Assembly: GCA_022376925.1 (NCBI GenBank)
Contig: JAIOJX010000032.1
Coordinates: forward strand, 104,772,794 to 104,836,793
Direction of reading: 5' to 3'
DNA from: Tragulus kanchil
Lineage: Eukaryota; Chordata; Mammalia; Artiodactyla; Tragulidae
Length of the DNA: 64,000 bases
Positions 1 through 10,690 of this stretch are shown in pieces. The position numbers were made by a program, and so were the translations under genes. Below the pieces are notes generated by a model. That model had not been told where the DNA came from, ran no database searches, and was given only the letters and a program-made list of their open reading frames with translations. Each line of letters begins with the position of its first letter. Within the stretch, counting starts at the first letter, position 1.

Positions 1-249
1 GCTGGCAGCGTGCCCACTGAGGGCCGTGAGTGTCGAGGTACGGAAATCCAAACTGCCCAAAGCAGGGGAGCCACTGAGAATTGCTGGTATCGTCCTCCCC
101 TACCTTGCTCAGAGAGCCCGTTGCTGTGTCCTTCTCAGGGTTCTGTGTGTGAGGCTGTCTTCCCCATGACCTACCTGGTTAGTGTCTGGGGGGTCCTTGT
201 TCTGCCTCCTCCCTCCCTGGTCTTGAGGGAAATAGACTTCTGTGGTTGT
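1..249. other. Unassigned flank, no feature seen
   Basis: Moderately GC-rich single-copy-looking sequence. An 82-codon open frame runs through it, but it has no recognisable domain and no flanking splice or promoter context, so I do not call it coding. Confidence 0.5.
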
Positions 250-720
250 GGAGTCTGAGTATCAGTTCATGCAGTGGAACTGGATGCACCTCCTGTAGAA
301 TCGGGGCGCCCTGCCGGGCACGTGGACAGATGTGCAAAGATGAGTCCGTGGCATGGTGATGCCGTGTGGAAGGTGGCTTGTGGCTGGTCGGAGTGGGCTC
401 TACCAGGAGGCAGACACCCCAGCCTCAAAGAAGAAGGTCTTCTCGAGACAGAGGACGCTGGTGGGAGTTCCACTAGTGGACGATGTGCTCCAGCTCGGAA
501 ATCGGGCATCGGTGGGAAGGGCGTTCCAGGCAACACCGTGGGTACAGGCAAAGGCCTGGAGGGGGAGGGCAGGGCATGTGCGTGAGGAGCAGGGGTGAGT
601 GCCGCTTGCCTGGAGGGATGAGTCTTTTGGAGTGAACGGAGAGAAATAAGGTTGGAAGACCCTGAGGGGGTAGGGCGGGTAGTTTGTTTCCCTGTAGACT
701 CAAGGTGCTGTGGAGACCCT
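250..720 (-). mobile_element. Probable old L2 LINE fragment, antisense
   Basis: The stretch around 525-600 resembles the reverse complement of the L2 3' region, the part read in antisense as a purine-rich 'collected, total, gland weight'-like series of AGG/GGAA words. Sequence on either side is purine-rich with the same pattern. The match is by eye and very diverged. It could instead be unique DNA. Confidence 0.35.
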
Positions 721-1490
721 TTTGCTCTGGTAGGTACCTTCATTTTTATACATTTGTGGGTCTTTGGAGAAGGGGCAAGAAGTGAATTTTTCAGTCTATA
801 AGATGGGGGGATTGATAGTGGATCTTGCGTTTGCAGAGAAGTAACTTTGTAATGAAACCATTATAAAAATCCTCAGAGGTTTCTGCTTTAATGAAGGAAG
901 CAGTTTTTCTCCCATAGATTCTTTAAAACTTGGGTTTCAAGCAGGGAATAGTGACCCGTAATTTATTTCTTCTGGTGCTTGATCTGAGATCCCTCGGGAA
1001 AGAACAGGAAGGAATTAGCGAGCTCTATATTACGATTTAATTGCTTGAAGGAAAAATATTATTTTTTATTGTTAGCCATTAGCTGCTCCTAGCTTTATTA
1101 AACTCCACCCTCTGCCGAGAGCAGCATTAGCCATGGGGAGCTTGCCGGCTCCCCTAGGAGAGGAAAACCCTCCGAATGGCCCCACCTTGTAAAGCGAGGA
1201 CTTCTGCTGGGATCCAAGTGGCCCCGGGGAGTCTTGTGTTTCAGGCCTCGCTGTACTTGGAGTGCAGCCTTCTGACGGCGGCTTCGTCCTCCTCTGGATC
1301 CCTGGCACCGGGGACGGAGGTCAGGGAAGACTGAGGAGAGGATCATGCTGCCTGGCTCATGTCTGGGTCTCTCCTAAGATGGGTGGACGTGGCGTGTGGC
1401 CTACTCTCCCATTTTACAGATGGCAAGTTTTCATGTCTAGGGGTAATTGCTAGAGCTAACGGAGACACTGTACGTAAGCAGAAGACGCTA
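721..1490. other. AT-richer non-repetitive block, possible conserved non-coding DNA
   Basis: Roughly 780-1110 is clearly AT-richer than its surroundings and matches no repeat family I know. It carries homeodomain-like TAAT/ATTA cores (around 1035-1040 and 1078-1082) and a TTATTAAAC word near 1095. No open frame of note covers it. A regulatory role is inference only. Confidence 0.25.
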
Positions 1491-1497
1491 GTATTCA

Positions 1498-1530
1498 GTG
1501 TCGCTCAATAAATGTCTGTTGACTGCACAC
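1498..1530 (+). mobile_element. MIR/L2 3' tail fragment
   Basis: A short CTCAATAAATGTCTGTTGA-like tail is the typical shared 3' end of MIR and L2 elements. Only the tail is recognisable. Confidence 0.5.
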
Positions 1531-3019
1531 TTCTCCACGCTCTTTCCCCTCCTTTGTTCTGACTCCAGGCTCCAAGCAAGCGATTGCCTCCAAGGGCCAG
1601 TTTCCATCCCGCTCCCCTAGCACGGGGCAGACGGGAGAGACCCTGGCTCATCCTGACCCCTCCACTGTGCCGGGCAGTTCACCCCCTGATGCCCACCCCA
1701 AGCCTGACTTAGGACCTGCCCTCAGGGAGCCCCCAGCTGGGTGGATGAAGACAGGTGAGTGAGCCGTGCTGATGTGCACAGTGGGCAGGTGGGACCTCCT
1801 CCTGCCTGGGGGATGGGGGAAGGCTTCCTGTGCCCACACTGGAGGGAGTTCTGAGGGGGCCCAGATAAATGAGCTCGCCTGGGGAGACCGCCTTCTTGGC
1901 TGTCGCGGCCCTCTGGCGGCCACTGTCTGGTGGGTGTCTGCGCGCCAGTCCTTAAGGCCTGTCCCTGACCTCTACTTCCTCCCTCACCCCGCTCCTCAGT
2001 CTTCACCTCCACCTTCCCTGCAGGCACACACATTTTCTCAGTGGACTTTCACCACAACCCTGGAGCCTCTCATCCACCCTTTTCTGGTAGCTGGGCATCT
2101 GGCTGCAGGCTGGCAGAGGGCAGCATAGCCTGGGGCTCTCCCAGGCCCCACCGACCCCAGCTGATCACATAGTCGGCCTTTTTAAACTGATACAGGCTTA
2201 CTGGGGATTGCCCCATTTTCCCCGACTTACTTTCCCCCCTCTCTAGGAACCACTTGCTGCATGGCCTTTCTCCCGGCCATAGCGGGTGAAAGAGAGCCAG
2301 TGTGTTTTACACAGTGGCCCTGAGCAAGCTTCCACGGAGGCTGCCTTCTCTGTGTAGCATTTCTTGCTTATCAAATGATTCCATGGCCTGAAATTTGGAG
2401 ACAGCCTCAGTTTACTTGGATGGTGAGAGTTCAGGTCCCACTCCCAAATACGTATGGTGCATGCAGGACTAGCCTTGTCTGTAGCAACTCCCTTTACTGC
2501 AAGTTGGGGGTCTGAGCCCTGGAGCGTCTTGCCCAAGGTCACCATTTATAGGGTACGTACTACCCTGAGGACAAATGTCTTTCTGAGGCGCCACAGTCAT
2601 CACCAACCTCCTATCAGCCATCCCATACATTGGTACAGACCTAGTCGAATGAATCAGCCCCTGTGAGGCAGAGCTGGGGTTCCTGCGGCGTCTGTCCAGC
2701 CTGGGTTTTCTTCCTGGGTGGCTTTCCTGCCCCACCCGTCTCCCCTCAGCACCATCTTAATGCATGGACTGGTCCCAGTCTGGAGTGGAGAAGATCTGGT
2801 CAGCAGGGCGCTCCTGGAACACTAGGTCTCAGCCCATGGAGCTGAGAAGGCAGAGGGGTCCAGGCCTTGGTGAGCTGGCTTGTGGAAAGGGAGTGTGGAG
2901 TCCTCTGCTTGGACCTAAGTCCCCAGGGGCACCTACCTTGGGCCTCGTCTTTTGCTATGTCAGCTCTCCGTGTCACCTCCTCCCCAGCACCGCCGCTCTC
3001 ACTCGGAAAGCACCACACT
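1531..3019. other. No gene seen; scattered old-repeat-like sequence
   Basis: Part of this span (about 1640-1770) has the composition of antisense L2, and about 2515-2555 resembles antisense MIR ('gcccaaggtcac'). The rest looks single copy. Open frames of up to 120 codons overlap one another on both strands and show no recognisable protein. Confidence 0.4.
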
Positions 3020-3335
3020 GCCTCCATCTTCACGCTTTCTCCCACACTCTTCTCTCTGCCTGGAGGGCTCTCTCCTTCTTTATTTGACTAACTCCTGCTG
3101 GTCTTTTAAGACTCACTTCAGGCCCTGAGGAGACCTGCTCTGACCCCCAGGCTGGATTGCAGCTCCTTGTCAGGGTGCCCGCAGCCCTCTTTTGCACAGC
3201 ACTGATTCACCTGGGTAGTGATCACTTCTTCATGGTCCATCTTCCCGCTGGTAGCAGATCTTGGGGGCAAGAATTGTGTTTATTTCCCTCTGGGTCCCCA
3301 GTGGCCTTCATCAGGCCTGGCACACCGGGAAAAGC
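3020..3335 (+). mobile_element. L2 LINE 3' region
   Basis: The order of motifs is that of the L2 3' end: a 'TCTGCCTGGAGGGCTCT' segment, then 'GACTCACTTCAGG', 'GAGACCTGCTCTGACCCCCAGG', and finally the 'GGGGGCAAGAATTGTGTTTATT ... GGCCTGGCACA' tail. It is diverged and carries no functional reading frame. Confidence 0.65.
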
Positions 3336-3977
3336 TTGACCAGTCTGATTAGTAATGATAGTCCCCTCGTGTTTGAACTGGATTGTTTGTTTTCCCAAGC
3401 ATGTTCATGTCCACGGTCCCTTTGAGCCACACTGCGGGTGGAGAGGGAGGTCAGGCAGCGGTGATAAGGTTTGGAAGTGGAGGCTCAGGGAGCTGCCCAG
3501 TGATGGTGGTAGAGCCTGACCTCCCAAGTCCAAGGCTGGCTGCGCTGTCTCCCTCCGCTGCCTGCGTCAAGTCATGGATGGCGCCCACACCCTTGGCGAC
3601 CCTGAGGCCATGACTGCTTGTAATCAGATTGCCTTCCTGCCCGCTGAGCTCATGCTGCTGAGGGAATGGAAATTTGGACCAGTGGGTGAGGGTGAGAGGC
3701 CGGGGTGGCGGGGGCATCTTTGGCTGAGGTGCTGGGAGACCAGGATGGGTGAGGGGTCTGGGTGAACACACTAGAACCGGACCTAGTGGTTCTGGCCTTC
3801 GGCCCTCGGGACTGGTGAGCACCATCCTCAGTGGTGGGCCAGAGGTCTGCCGCACGCGTCTGGGTGTCCGGAAGGTTTTGGATGGTCAGCAGCAGCAGGG
3901 AGACAAAGCAGACTCTCCTGGCCTTTTGAGGTTAGGTTGACCGTGGCGATGGCCTTCAGGCACTGCCGGCCCCAGGG
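3336..3977. other. No feature recognised
   Basis: Mixed-composition sequence with no repeat family, RNA gene or convincing coding region that I can identify. Confidence 0.4.
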
Positions 3978-4120
3978 CGATCTAGTTCAAGTCCTGTCTG
4001 GACAGCGATGCCCCTGACTTGACCTGAGGCCATGCAAGCCACTTCCATTTTCTGTGTCTCAGTTTTCTTATCTGAAAAGGCGGATATGGTAGATTATAAT
4101 AGTAGTTTCAGAGGGAAGAT
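3978..4120 (+). mobile_element. MIR SINE fragment
   Basis: It follows the MIR core order: 'GTTCAAGTCCTGTC', a degraded 'TGACCTGAGG..CAAGCCACTT' core, then 'TCTCAGTTTTCTTATCTGAAAA'. The 5' tRNA-like head is missing. Confidence 0.6.
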
Positions 4121-4649
4121 TCAGTTATTCAACAGTGTCTGGAGCACACGGAGTGGCACAGTGATTTCCTTCCCTGGGTAAAGGCCTTGGACCCTCCTCC
4201 GCTCATCTCCCTGGGTGGAGTGAGGTCCACATGAAGCGGTCTGCGCACTAGAAAGTGCTGTGTACCTGTCTTTTCTCTGAAAGAAATGGGGGGTGGATGT
4301 GGAGGACAGACCCTGGGGAGCCCACCCAGGGCCAGGCTGACAGATGGGCCAGTTCAACCGGCATAGTGGGCATCTCCAGCCAGAGTGCAGGCGCGAAGCT
4401 GGTGGGTTCCAGGAAGAGGTGGGTTTTTTCGCTGTTTCCCAGGGTGGCAGCGTCTGTCCATCCAGAGAGCCAAGCCTGCGAAGATTCCCTGGTTGAAGCT
4501 GTGCTTCCAGCACAGAAAGGAGCCTGCAGCTGTTGACGGCCTGGATTTCTCCGACTTGCCCTCTGAGCCCTGCCCTGACCGCAGCCTCTAGCCCTAACGC
4601 AGGGACAGTAATGGCACCCACTGGGCAGGGCTGTGGCGCGGGTGACTAG

Positions 4650-4740
4650 ACTCCTATGAGGTCATTGAAGTATGCGTGTTAATATGTGTGGGGCACATAG
4701 TAAGTGCTCAGTAATGGGTAGGCTTGTATTTTTATTGTTA
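4650..4740 (+). mobile_element. MIR 3' end
   Basis: 'GGCACATAGTAAGTGCTCAGTAA' followed by a TATTTTTATTGTT tail is the MIR 3' end. Upstream sequence is too diverged to extend the call. Confidence 0.6.
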
Positions 4741-4837
4741 CTGTGGCATTCTTCACATTATTACTCCATTCTTTCCACACACATCCCAAGTACATTGGAT
4801 ACCACTTGCTGATTTATGGCTGGGCTGAGTACTTTTA

Positions 4838-4930
4838 CCCTTCAGGCAATGGAGAGCCATGGAGGGCTTTTGAGCAAGGCTGTGACATGGAGCTGGACTC
4901 CAGGATGATTAATCTGGCAGAGGGGTTAAG
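4838..4930 (-). mobile_element. L2 LINE internal fragment, antisense
   Basis: 'CAATGGAGAGCCATGGAGGGCTTTTGAGCAAGGCTGTGACATG' with 'AATCTGGCAG' downstream is the reverse complement of a well-represented L2 segment just upstream of the 3' region. Confidence 0.55.
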
Positions 4931-5251
4931 CCTCATTATGAGGTGTGGTTAGCTTAAAAAGGGACTTGCTTTATGGTAGTTTAAAAAAACGACTTTTCAA
5001 ATCCTTTGCTATTGAGTTGAGAGGGAAAGAGAGGTAGAAGGAAAAGAAAGTTTGCATTAAGGAAAAAAGGAGGCAGTTGAAGGAGGTGAGGTACTGAACA
5101 GAGATGGGAAAAACTGTAGAGTGTGGGCTGCAGACGGGCCTGGGGCTGCCAGCATCCCTGGGAGAGGTTGTGCGTATGGAAATCTGCCCCACCCCCCATC
5201 ACCCCCATCCGTGTGGGACTGGAGGACAATCATACGGGTCATCTCTGTGCC

Positions 5252-7530
5252 TTCAGGGGCGTCTGGGAGCAGGGCTGCTTTGAACTCAGAACCTGGTGTT
5301 GCTGGTGGGTGTGTCTCCGGATTGGAGTTGGGGGAGGAGGCAGGTTGGGGTTGACCAGGAAAGGAGAACAGAGGCCGTTTAGAGGAACTGGAAGTTTCGT
5401 AAGGTGGAGCTGTGCAGAAAGGAAGGACCTCTTAAAAAACAAAACAAAACAAAACAAACCTGGAGTTCGGCTAGTGTATGGTTTGATCCTGGCTGAGTAG
5501 GCTGCAGTGGGAAAGCCAGAGGGAAGTTGGGAGGGGTGGAGGTGGACAGGGAGGGAGACGAGCTGAGGAGGGAGGGGGCAGGGAGAGGGAGGCATGAGTG
5601 AGCAGGGCGCTCGAATCCTCTGAATGGGTGGGCATTTGGGACCCTGGGCCCAGGGTTCTTCCCAGGCTCTTTTCCTGGTGGTTCTGGTTCTGAGAATGCA
5701 GGGTGGACCCGAAAGTCTACATTCTGTGGACAGAGCAAAGAGCAGGCTCTGTGGAGCAGTGATGGAGGCCTGCCTCTGGCCCTGTGATGGGTAGAGGGGA
5801 TGGCGGCAGGTGTTGAGAGGGGCTGAGTCTGGCCACAGGGGGCTCCCAGGAGAGGAGGGAACAGGTGGATCTAGCCTGGGTGGAGAGAGAGACCCTGGCC
5901 TGGATGGGTGGGAGTGATCTTGTAGAGAGCTTTAATTAGAAACTGGTCAAAAGAGATAGTAGAACTGGGGGTGTGGGGGGATCCATGAGCTGGAATAGGA
6001 AGTGGAGAGGGGACAGGCCAGGAAGTCAAACTGGTTGGGAGGGACAGGACCAGAGTCGGCTGACAATGGAGTGGATGGTGAGGACACTGGGCTTTCCCAG
6101 AGAGACGAGCCAAGGTCAGAACAGGTCCAGTAAGCTACCCTGGGTTCCTCATTCTGGGTCCCTTAAAATCATCACCAACAACTAGTTGGGTCCCAGAGCC
6201 TGGGCAGGAATTGGCGTGCTGTGCTGGCGGTAAGTGGTCCCAGCTAGCGGTGAGGGCTGCTGGGTGGGAGCTCATGTTACAGGTGGGACGACTGCTGAGA
6301 CTCTCCATTCATTCATCCGCTCGTTGGCTTATCAAATATGAATGGCGGGCGGGCACTGAATAGAGTGCTTTCACAGGCGCCCATCCTTTTCAGGGGCGTC
6401 TGGGAGCAGGGCTGCTTTGAACTCAGAACCTGGTGTTGCTGGTGGGTGTGTCTCCGGATTGGAGTTGGGGGAGGAGGCAGGTTGGGGTTGACCAGGAAAG
6501 GAGAACAGAGGCCGTTTAGAGGAACTGGAAGTTTCGTAAGGTGGAGCTGTGCAGAAAGGAAGGACCTCTTAAAAAACAAAACAAAACAAAACAAACCTGG
6601 AGTTCGGCTAGTGTATGGTTTGATCCTGGCTGAGTAGGCTGCAGTGGGAAAGCCAGAGGGAAGTTGGGAGGGGTGGAGGTGGACAGGGAGGGAGACGAGC
6701 TGAGGAGGGAGGGGGCAGGGAGAGGGAGGCATGAGTGAGCAGGGCGCTCGAATCCTCTGAATGGGTGGGCATTTGGGACCCTGGGCCCAGGGTTCTTCCC
6801 AGGCTCTTTTCCTGGTGGTTCTGGTTCTGAGAATGCAGGGTGGACCCGAAAGTCTACATTCTGTGGACAGAGCAAAGAGCAGGCTCTGTGGAGCAGTGAT
6901 GGAGGCCTGCCTCTGGCCCTGTGATGGGTAGAGGGGATGGCGGCAGGTGTTGAGAGGGGCTGAGTCTGGCCACAGGGGGCTCCCAGGAGAGGGAGGGAAC
7001 AGGTGGATCTAGCCTGGGTGGAGGAGAGAGACCCTGGCCTGGATGGGTGGGAGTGATCTTGTAGAGAGCTTTAATTAGAAACTGGTCAAAAGAGATAGTA
7101 GAACTGGGGGTGTGGGGGGATCCATGAGCTGGAATAGGAAGTGGAGAGGGGACAGGCCAGGAAGTCAAACTGGTTGGGAGGGACAGGACCAGAGTCGGCT
7201 GACAATGGAGTGGATGGTGAGGACACTGGGCTTTCCCAGAGAGACGAGCCAAGGTCAGAACAGGTCCAGTAAGCTACCCTGGGTTCCTCATTCTGGGTCC
7301 CTTAAAATCATCACCAACAACTAGTTGGGTCCCAGAGCCTGGGCAGGAATTGGCGTGCTGTGCTGGCGGTAAGTGGTCCCAGCTAGCGGTGAGGGCTGCT
7401 GGGTGGGGAGCTCATGTTACAGGTGGGACGACTGCTGAGACTCTCCATTCATTCATCCGCTCGTTGGCTTATCAAATATGAATGGCGGGCCGGGCACTGA
7501 ATAGAGTGCTTTCACAGGCGCCCATCCTTT
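5252..7530. repeat. Direct ~1.14-kb duplication D1 (5252-6388 / 6389-7530)
   Basis: The block starting at TTCAGGGGCGTCTGG (5252) restarts at 6389, an offset of 1137 that grows to 1141 through single-base indels (for example in G runs near 6263 versus 7402). Copy 1 is joined to copy 2 at the shared hexamer TTCAGG. True downstream sequence (AGGCTTCTGCAGCC) follows only copy 2. Both copies carry the same AAAAC repeat (5434-5459, 6571-6596) and the same probable antisense L2 sequence around 5850-6110 and 6990-7250. Confidence 0.97.
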
Positions 7531-9554
7531 TCAGGAGGCTTCTGCAGCCTGACTTTGCATCCTTCCTCCTTCCTTGGCCAGCTGCCTTGGGAAAGGTACT
7601 TGATCTTTGTGTTTCATCTGTAAAAAGCCGGGGTGGGGGGTGGGGGACGGTGCGGAATAATTGTCTGCCTTCACGGGGTTGTCATGAGGGTTGAATGTCT
7701 CAGAGTGATTCGAGTGGTGCCTGGTTTGGTTATTCTTGCTCCAGCCACACCCTGGGGCAGCCCAGACCCTGCACCCTGTTCCTGCTGGTGTCGGTCCCTC
7801 TCTTCCCGTCTCTGCTTGTAAAGGCCCAGGTCAGGTGTGCCACCTCCTGACTCATTTCCTTAGCTGTGAAAAGGGGTTAATCATCCTGACCCTGCAGCCT
7901 CACCTGGTGACACAGGGAAGGAGACAGCGTGGGCACACTGAGCGGGGCTGTCCGGTGGAAACTGCCCTGCAGTCATCCCTTGTTTCCCCACCGCCCTTCA
8001 GGATGAGGAGTTGAGTCCGAGAGTGCTTTCTCTGTTCCGAAGTCCTTCTCCATCCCGGGGTATGACAGGTCGCTTTGGACAGAGGGCACTTGGTATTTGG
8101 TTCTGGGAGGAGACCCTGCTGACACTGTCAGACCTTCAGGGGACCTTGAACATCACCCCTTCTCCATCATGGTGCTGTTGCGGGGCTGGAGTCAGGGCTG
8201 TGAGATGACAGACGCAGCCCACTCCTGTCCGAGGCCCTGGAGATGCTCTGCTGTGCTGCCGAGAGGGTCCTGAGAGGGTGAGGTTCGCCCGCTCGATACC
8301 TTTATTACAGCACAGGGTCCAGGCCTCAGCGCAACCTGCCACGGTTTGATTCCCATTCTCTGTCCCTCCTGGTCACAGCTGGATACTGGGGACTCGGAGA
8401 CAAATCAGATCCAGGCATGTTTCAGGAAGCTCTCAGCCGAAGGGTGAGGCGGCAGTTGGGTCCGTGGGCAGGAATTGGCGTGCTGTGCTGGCGGTAAGTG
8501 GTCCCAGCTAGCGGTGAGGGCTGCTGGGTGGGAGCTCATGTTACAGGTGGGACGACTGCTGAGACTCTCCATTCATTCATCCGCTCGTTGGCTTATCAAA
8601 TATGAATGGCGGGCCGGGCACTGAATAGAGTGCTTTCACAGGCGCCCATCCTTTTCAGGAGGCTTCTGCAGCCTGACTTTGCATCCTTCCTCCTTCCTTG
8701 GCCAGCTGCCTTGGGAAAGGTACTTGATCTTTGTGTTTCATCTGTAAAAAGCCGGGGTGGGGGGTGGGGGACGGTGCGGAATAATTGTCTGCCTTCACGG
8801 GGTTGTCATGAGGGTTGAATGTCTCAGAGTGATTCGAGTGGTGCCTGGTTTGGTTATTCTTGCTCCAGCCACACCCTGGGGCAGCCCAGACCCTGCACCC
8901 TGTTCCTGCTGGTGTCGGTCCCTCTCTTCCCGTCTCTGCTTGTAAAGGCCCAGGTCAGGTGTGCCACCTCCTGACTCATTTCCTTAGCTGTGAAAAGGGG
9001 TTAATCATCCTGACCCTGCAGCCTCACCTGGTGACACAGGGAAGGAGACAGCGTGGGCACACTGAGCGGGGCTGTCCGGTGGAAACTGCCCTGCAGTCAT
9101 CCCTTGTTTCCCCACCGCCCTTCAGGATGAGGAGTTGAGTCCGAGAGTGCTTTCTCTGTTCCGAAGTCCTTCTCCATCCCGGGGTTTGACAGGTCGCTTT
9201 GGACAGAGGGCACTTGGTATTTGGTTCTGGGAGGAGACCCTGCTGACACTGTCAGACCTTCAGGGGACCTTGAACATCACCCCTTCTCCATCATGGTGCT
9301 GTTGCGGGGCTGGAGTCAGCCCACTCCTGCCCGAGGCCCTGGAGATGCCCTGCTGTGCTGCCGAGGGGGTCCTGAGAGGGTGAGGTTCGCCTGCTCGATG
9401 CCTTTATTACAGCACAGGGTCCAGGCCTCAGCGCAACCTGCCACGGTTTGATTCCCATTCTCTGTCCCTCCTGGTCACAGCTGGATACTGGGGACTCGGA
9501 GACAAATCAGATCCAGGCATGTTTCAGGAAGCTCTCAGCCGAAGGGTGAGGCGG
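7323..9554. repeat. Direct ~1.13-kb duplication D2 (7323-8453 / 8454-9554)
   Basis: The offset is 1124 at the shared GGGCAGGAATTGGCG (7341, 8465). Because D2 starts inside the second copy of D1, the segment around 6203-6390 exists three times (about 6203, 7341 and 8465). The junction near 8454-8470 holds a shortened form of the 7323-7348 sequence. The copies also differ by a 22-bp insertion present only in copy 1 (8196-8217). Confidence 0.96.
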
Positions 9555-10169
9555 CCAGCTAGGAAATACTGACCACACAGGGTATCTCAGGGTCGGGGAA
9601 CCCAGAGGGAGCCAGGGCCAGTGCGGGGCACAAGGAAACCTCATTTCAGAAGACCTGGGCTGCCCGGGGAGCCAGGCGCCTCCCGTCACCCCTCCCGCGT
9701 TCCTGCAGATGTCTGTACTCTCAGCCTGCCTCTGAGAGGCACTCCTCTGCCCCCTCACCTGGGGTGCTCCCTCTTCCTCGACTCTTCCCTCTGCTTCTCC
9801 AGTCCTCTCTGCCTGGGCTACCCTTCTTTATGGTTTTGCCCCTTTCCTACCTGCTTTTCAAATCCAGCTCAGCTGTGGCTCTGTGGCACCTCCCGTCTCA
9901 CTGGGCCGGTGGCCCCTGGGGGCTCCTACCACCCCTCTCCTTTTTCCATGTCTCTCTAATTCTCTCTGTCGAAGGAGTGACTCAGTGCATGGGTAAACGG
10001 TGACTCTAGGCTGGGTCTTTCAACCTCCCTCATCTCACAAGGGCGGAGACAATCAGATGACCTGAGCGAGAGCGCTGCCGTCGTGCAGAGTGCTGTCAGA
10101 GCCAGAGGAGGTGCTGTTGTTTCTAACGCCACTGAGACCACGTGTGAGAGAGTGCGGGGGTGCTCTGGG

Positions 10170-10275
10170 TGTGCCTTGAGGCATGCGGGAGTTTAGTTCC
10201 TCAACCAGGGATCAAACCTGTGCCCCCTACAGTGGGAGTGCAGAGTGCTAACCAGTGGACGACCAGGAAGTCTCA
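10170..10275 (-). mobile_element. CHR-type tRNA-derived SINE, antisense
   Basis: 'GTTTAGTTCCTCAACCAGGGATCAAACCTGTGCCCC' followed by 'GTGCTAACCAGTGGACGACCAGGAAGTC' is the reverse complement of the tRNA-like head with A and B box regions of CHR-family SINEs. Only the head is present. Confidence 0.75.
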
Positions 10276-10494
10276 CCAGGAGTGTGTTTTCTGCTCCTTC
10301 CATGCCTGGCATCGAGTCAGCCCCCGCCCTAGGGGTGTGCCTGGTGACACATGGGTCTGAGTCCTGGGCTTTTGAGGGCTCTGCCAGCAGGTGCCCCTCT
10401 AGAGTCCTCCCGGGGCTTACTGAGTGAATTTTGCCACTATTCAGTAACAATGTGAAAATTATTGGAGTGAGAATGTTTATTTATTTTTTGCCTT

Positions 10495-10690
10495 TCATGA
10501 GCAGGATTTTCTTTTTCTTTTTAAAATTTTATTTTTATGAGTTTTGTTGTATACTGTCATGCATCGACCTGAATCCACCATAGGTACATATGTCCCCTCC
10601 GAATCTTCCCCCCGGCTCCCTCCCCACCCCATCCCTCCACAGAGGGTCACCACAGAGCCCCTGTTTGAGATCCCCTAGTCCCACAGCATA
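10495..10690. mobile_element. Probable ruminant LINE-derived fragment
   Basis: A T-rich run is followed by 'GTATACTGTCATGCATCGACCTGAATC' and 'TACATATGTCCCCTCC'. This resembles a dispersed LINE-type sequence common in bovine DNA, but I cannot assign it securely to L1 or BovB. D3 begins inside it, so only its second half recurs at 11718-11830. Confidence 0.4.
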
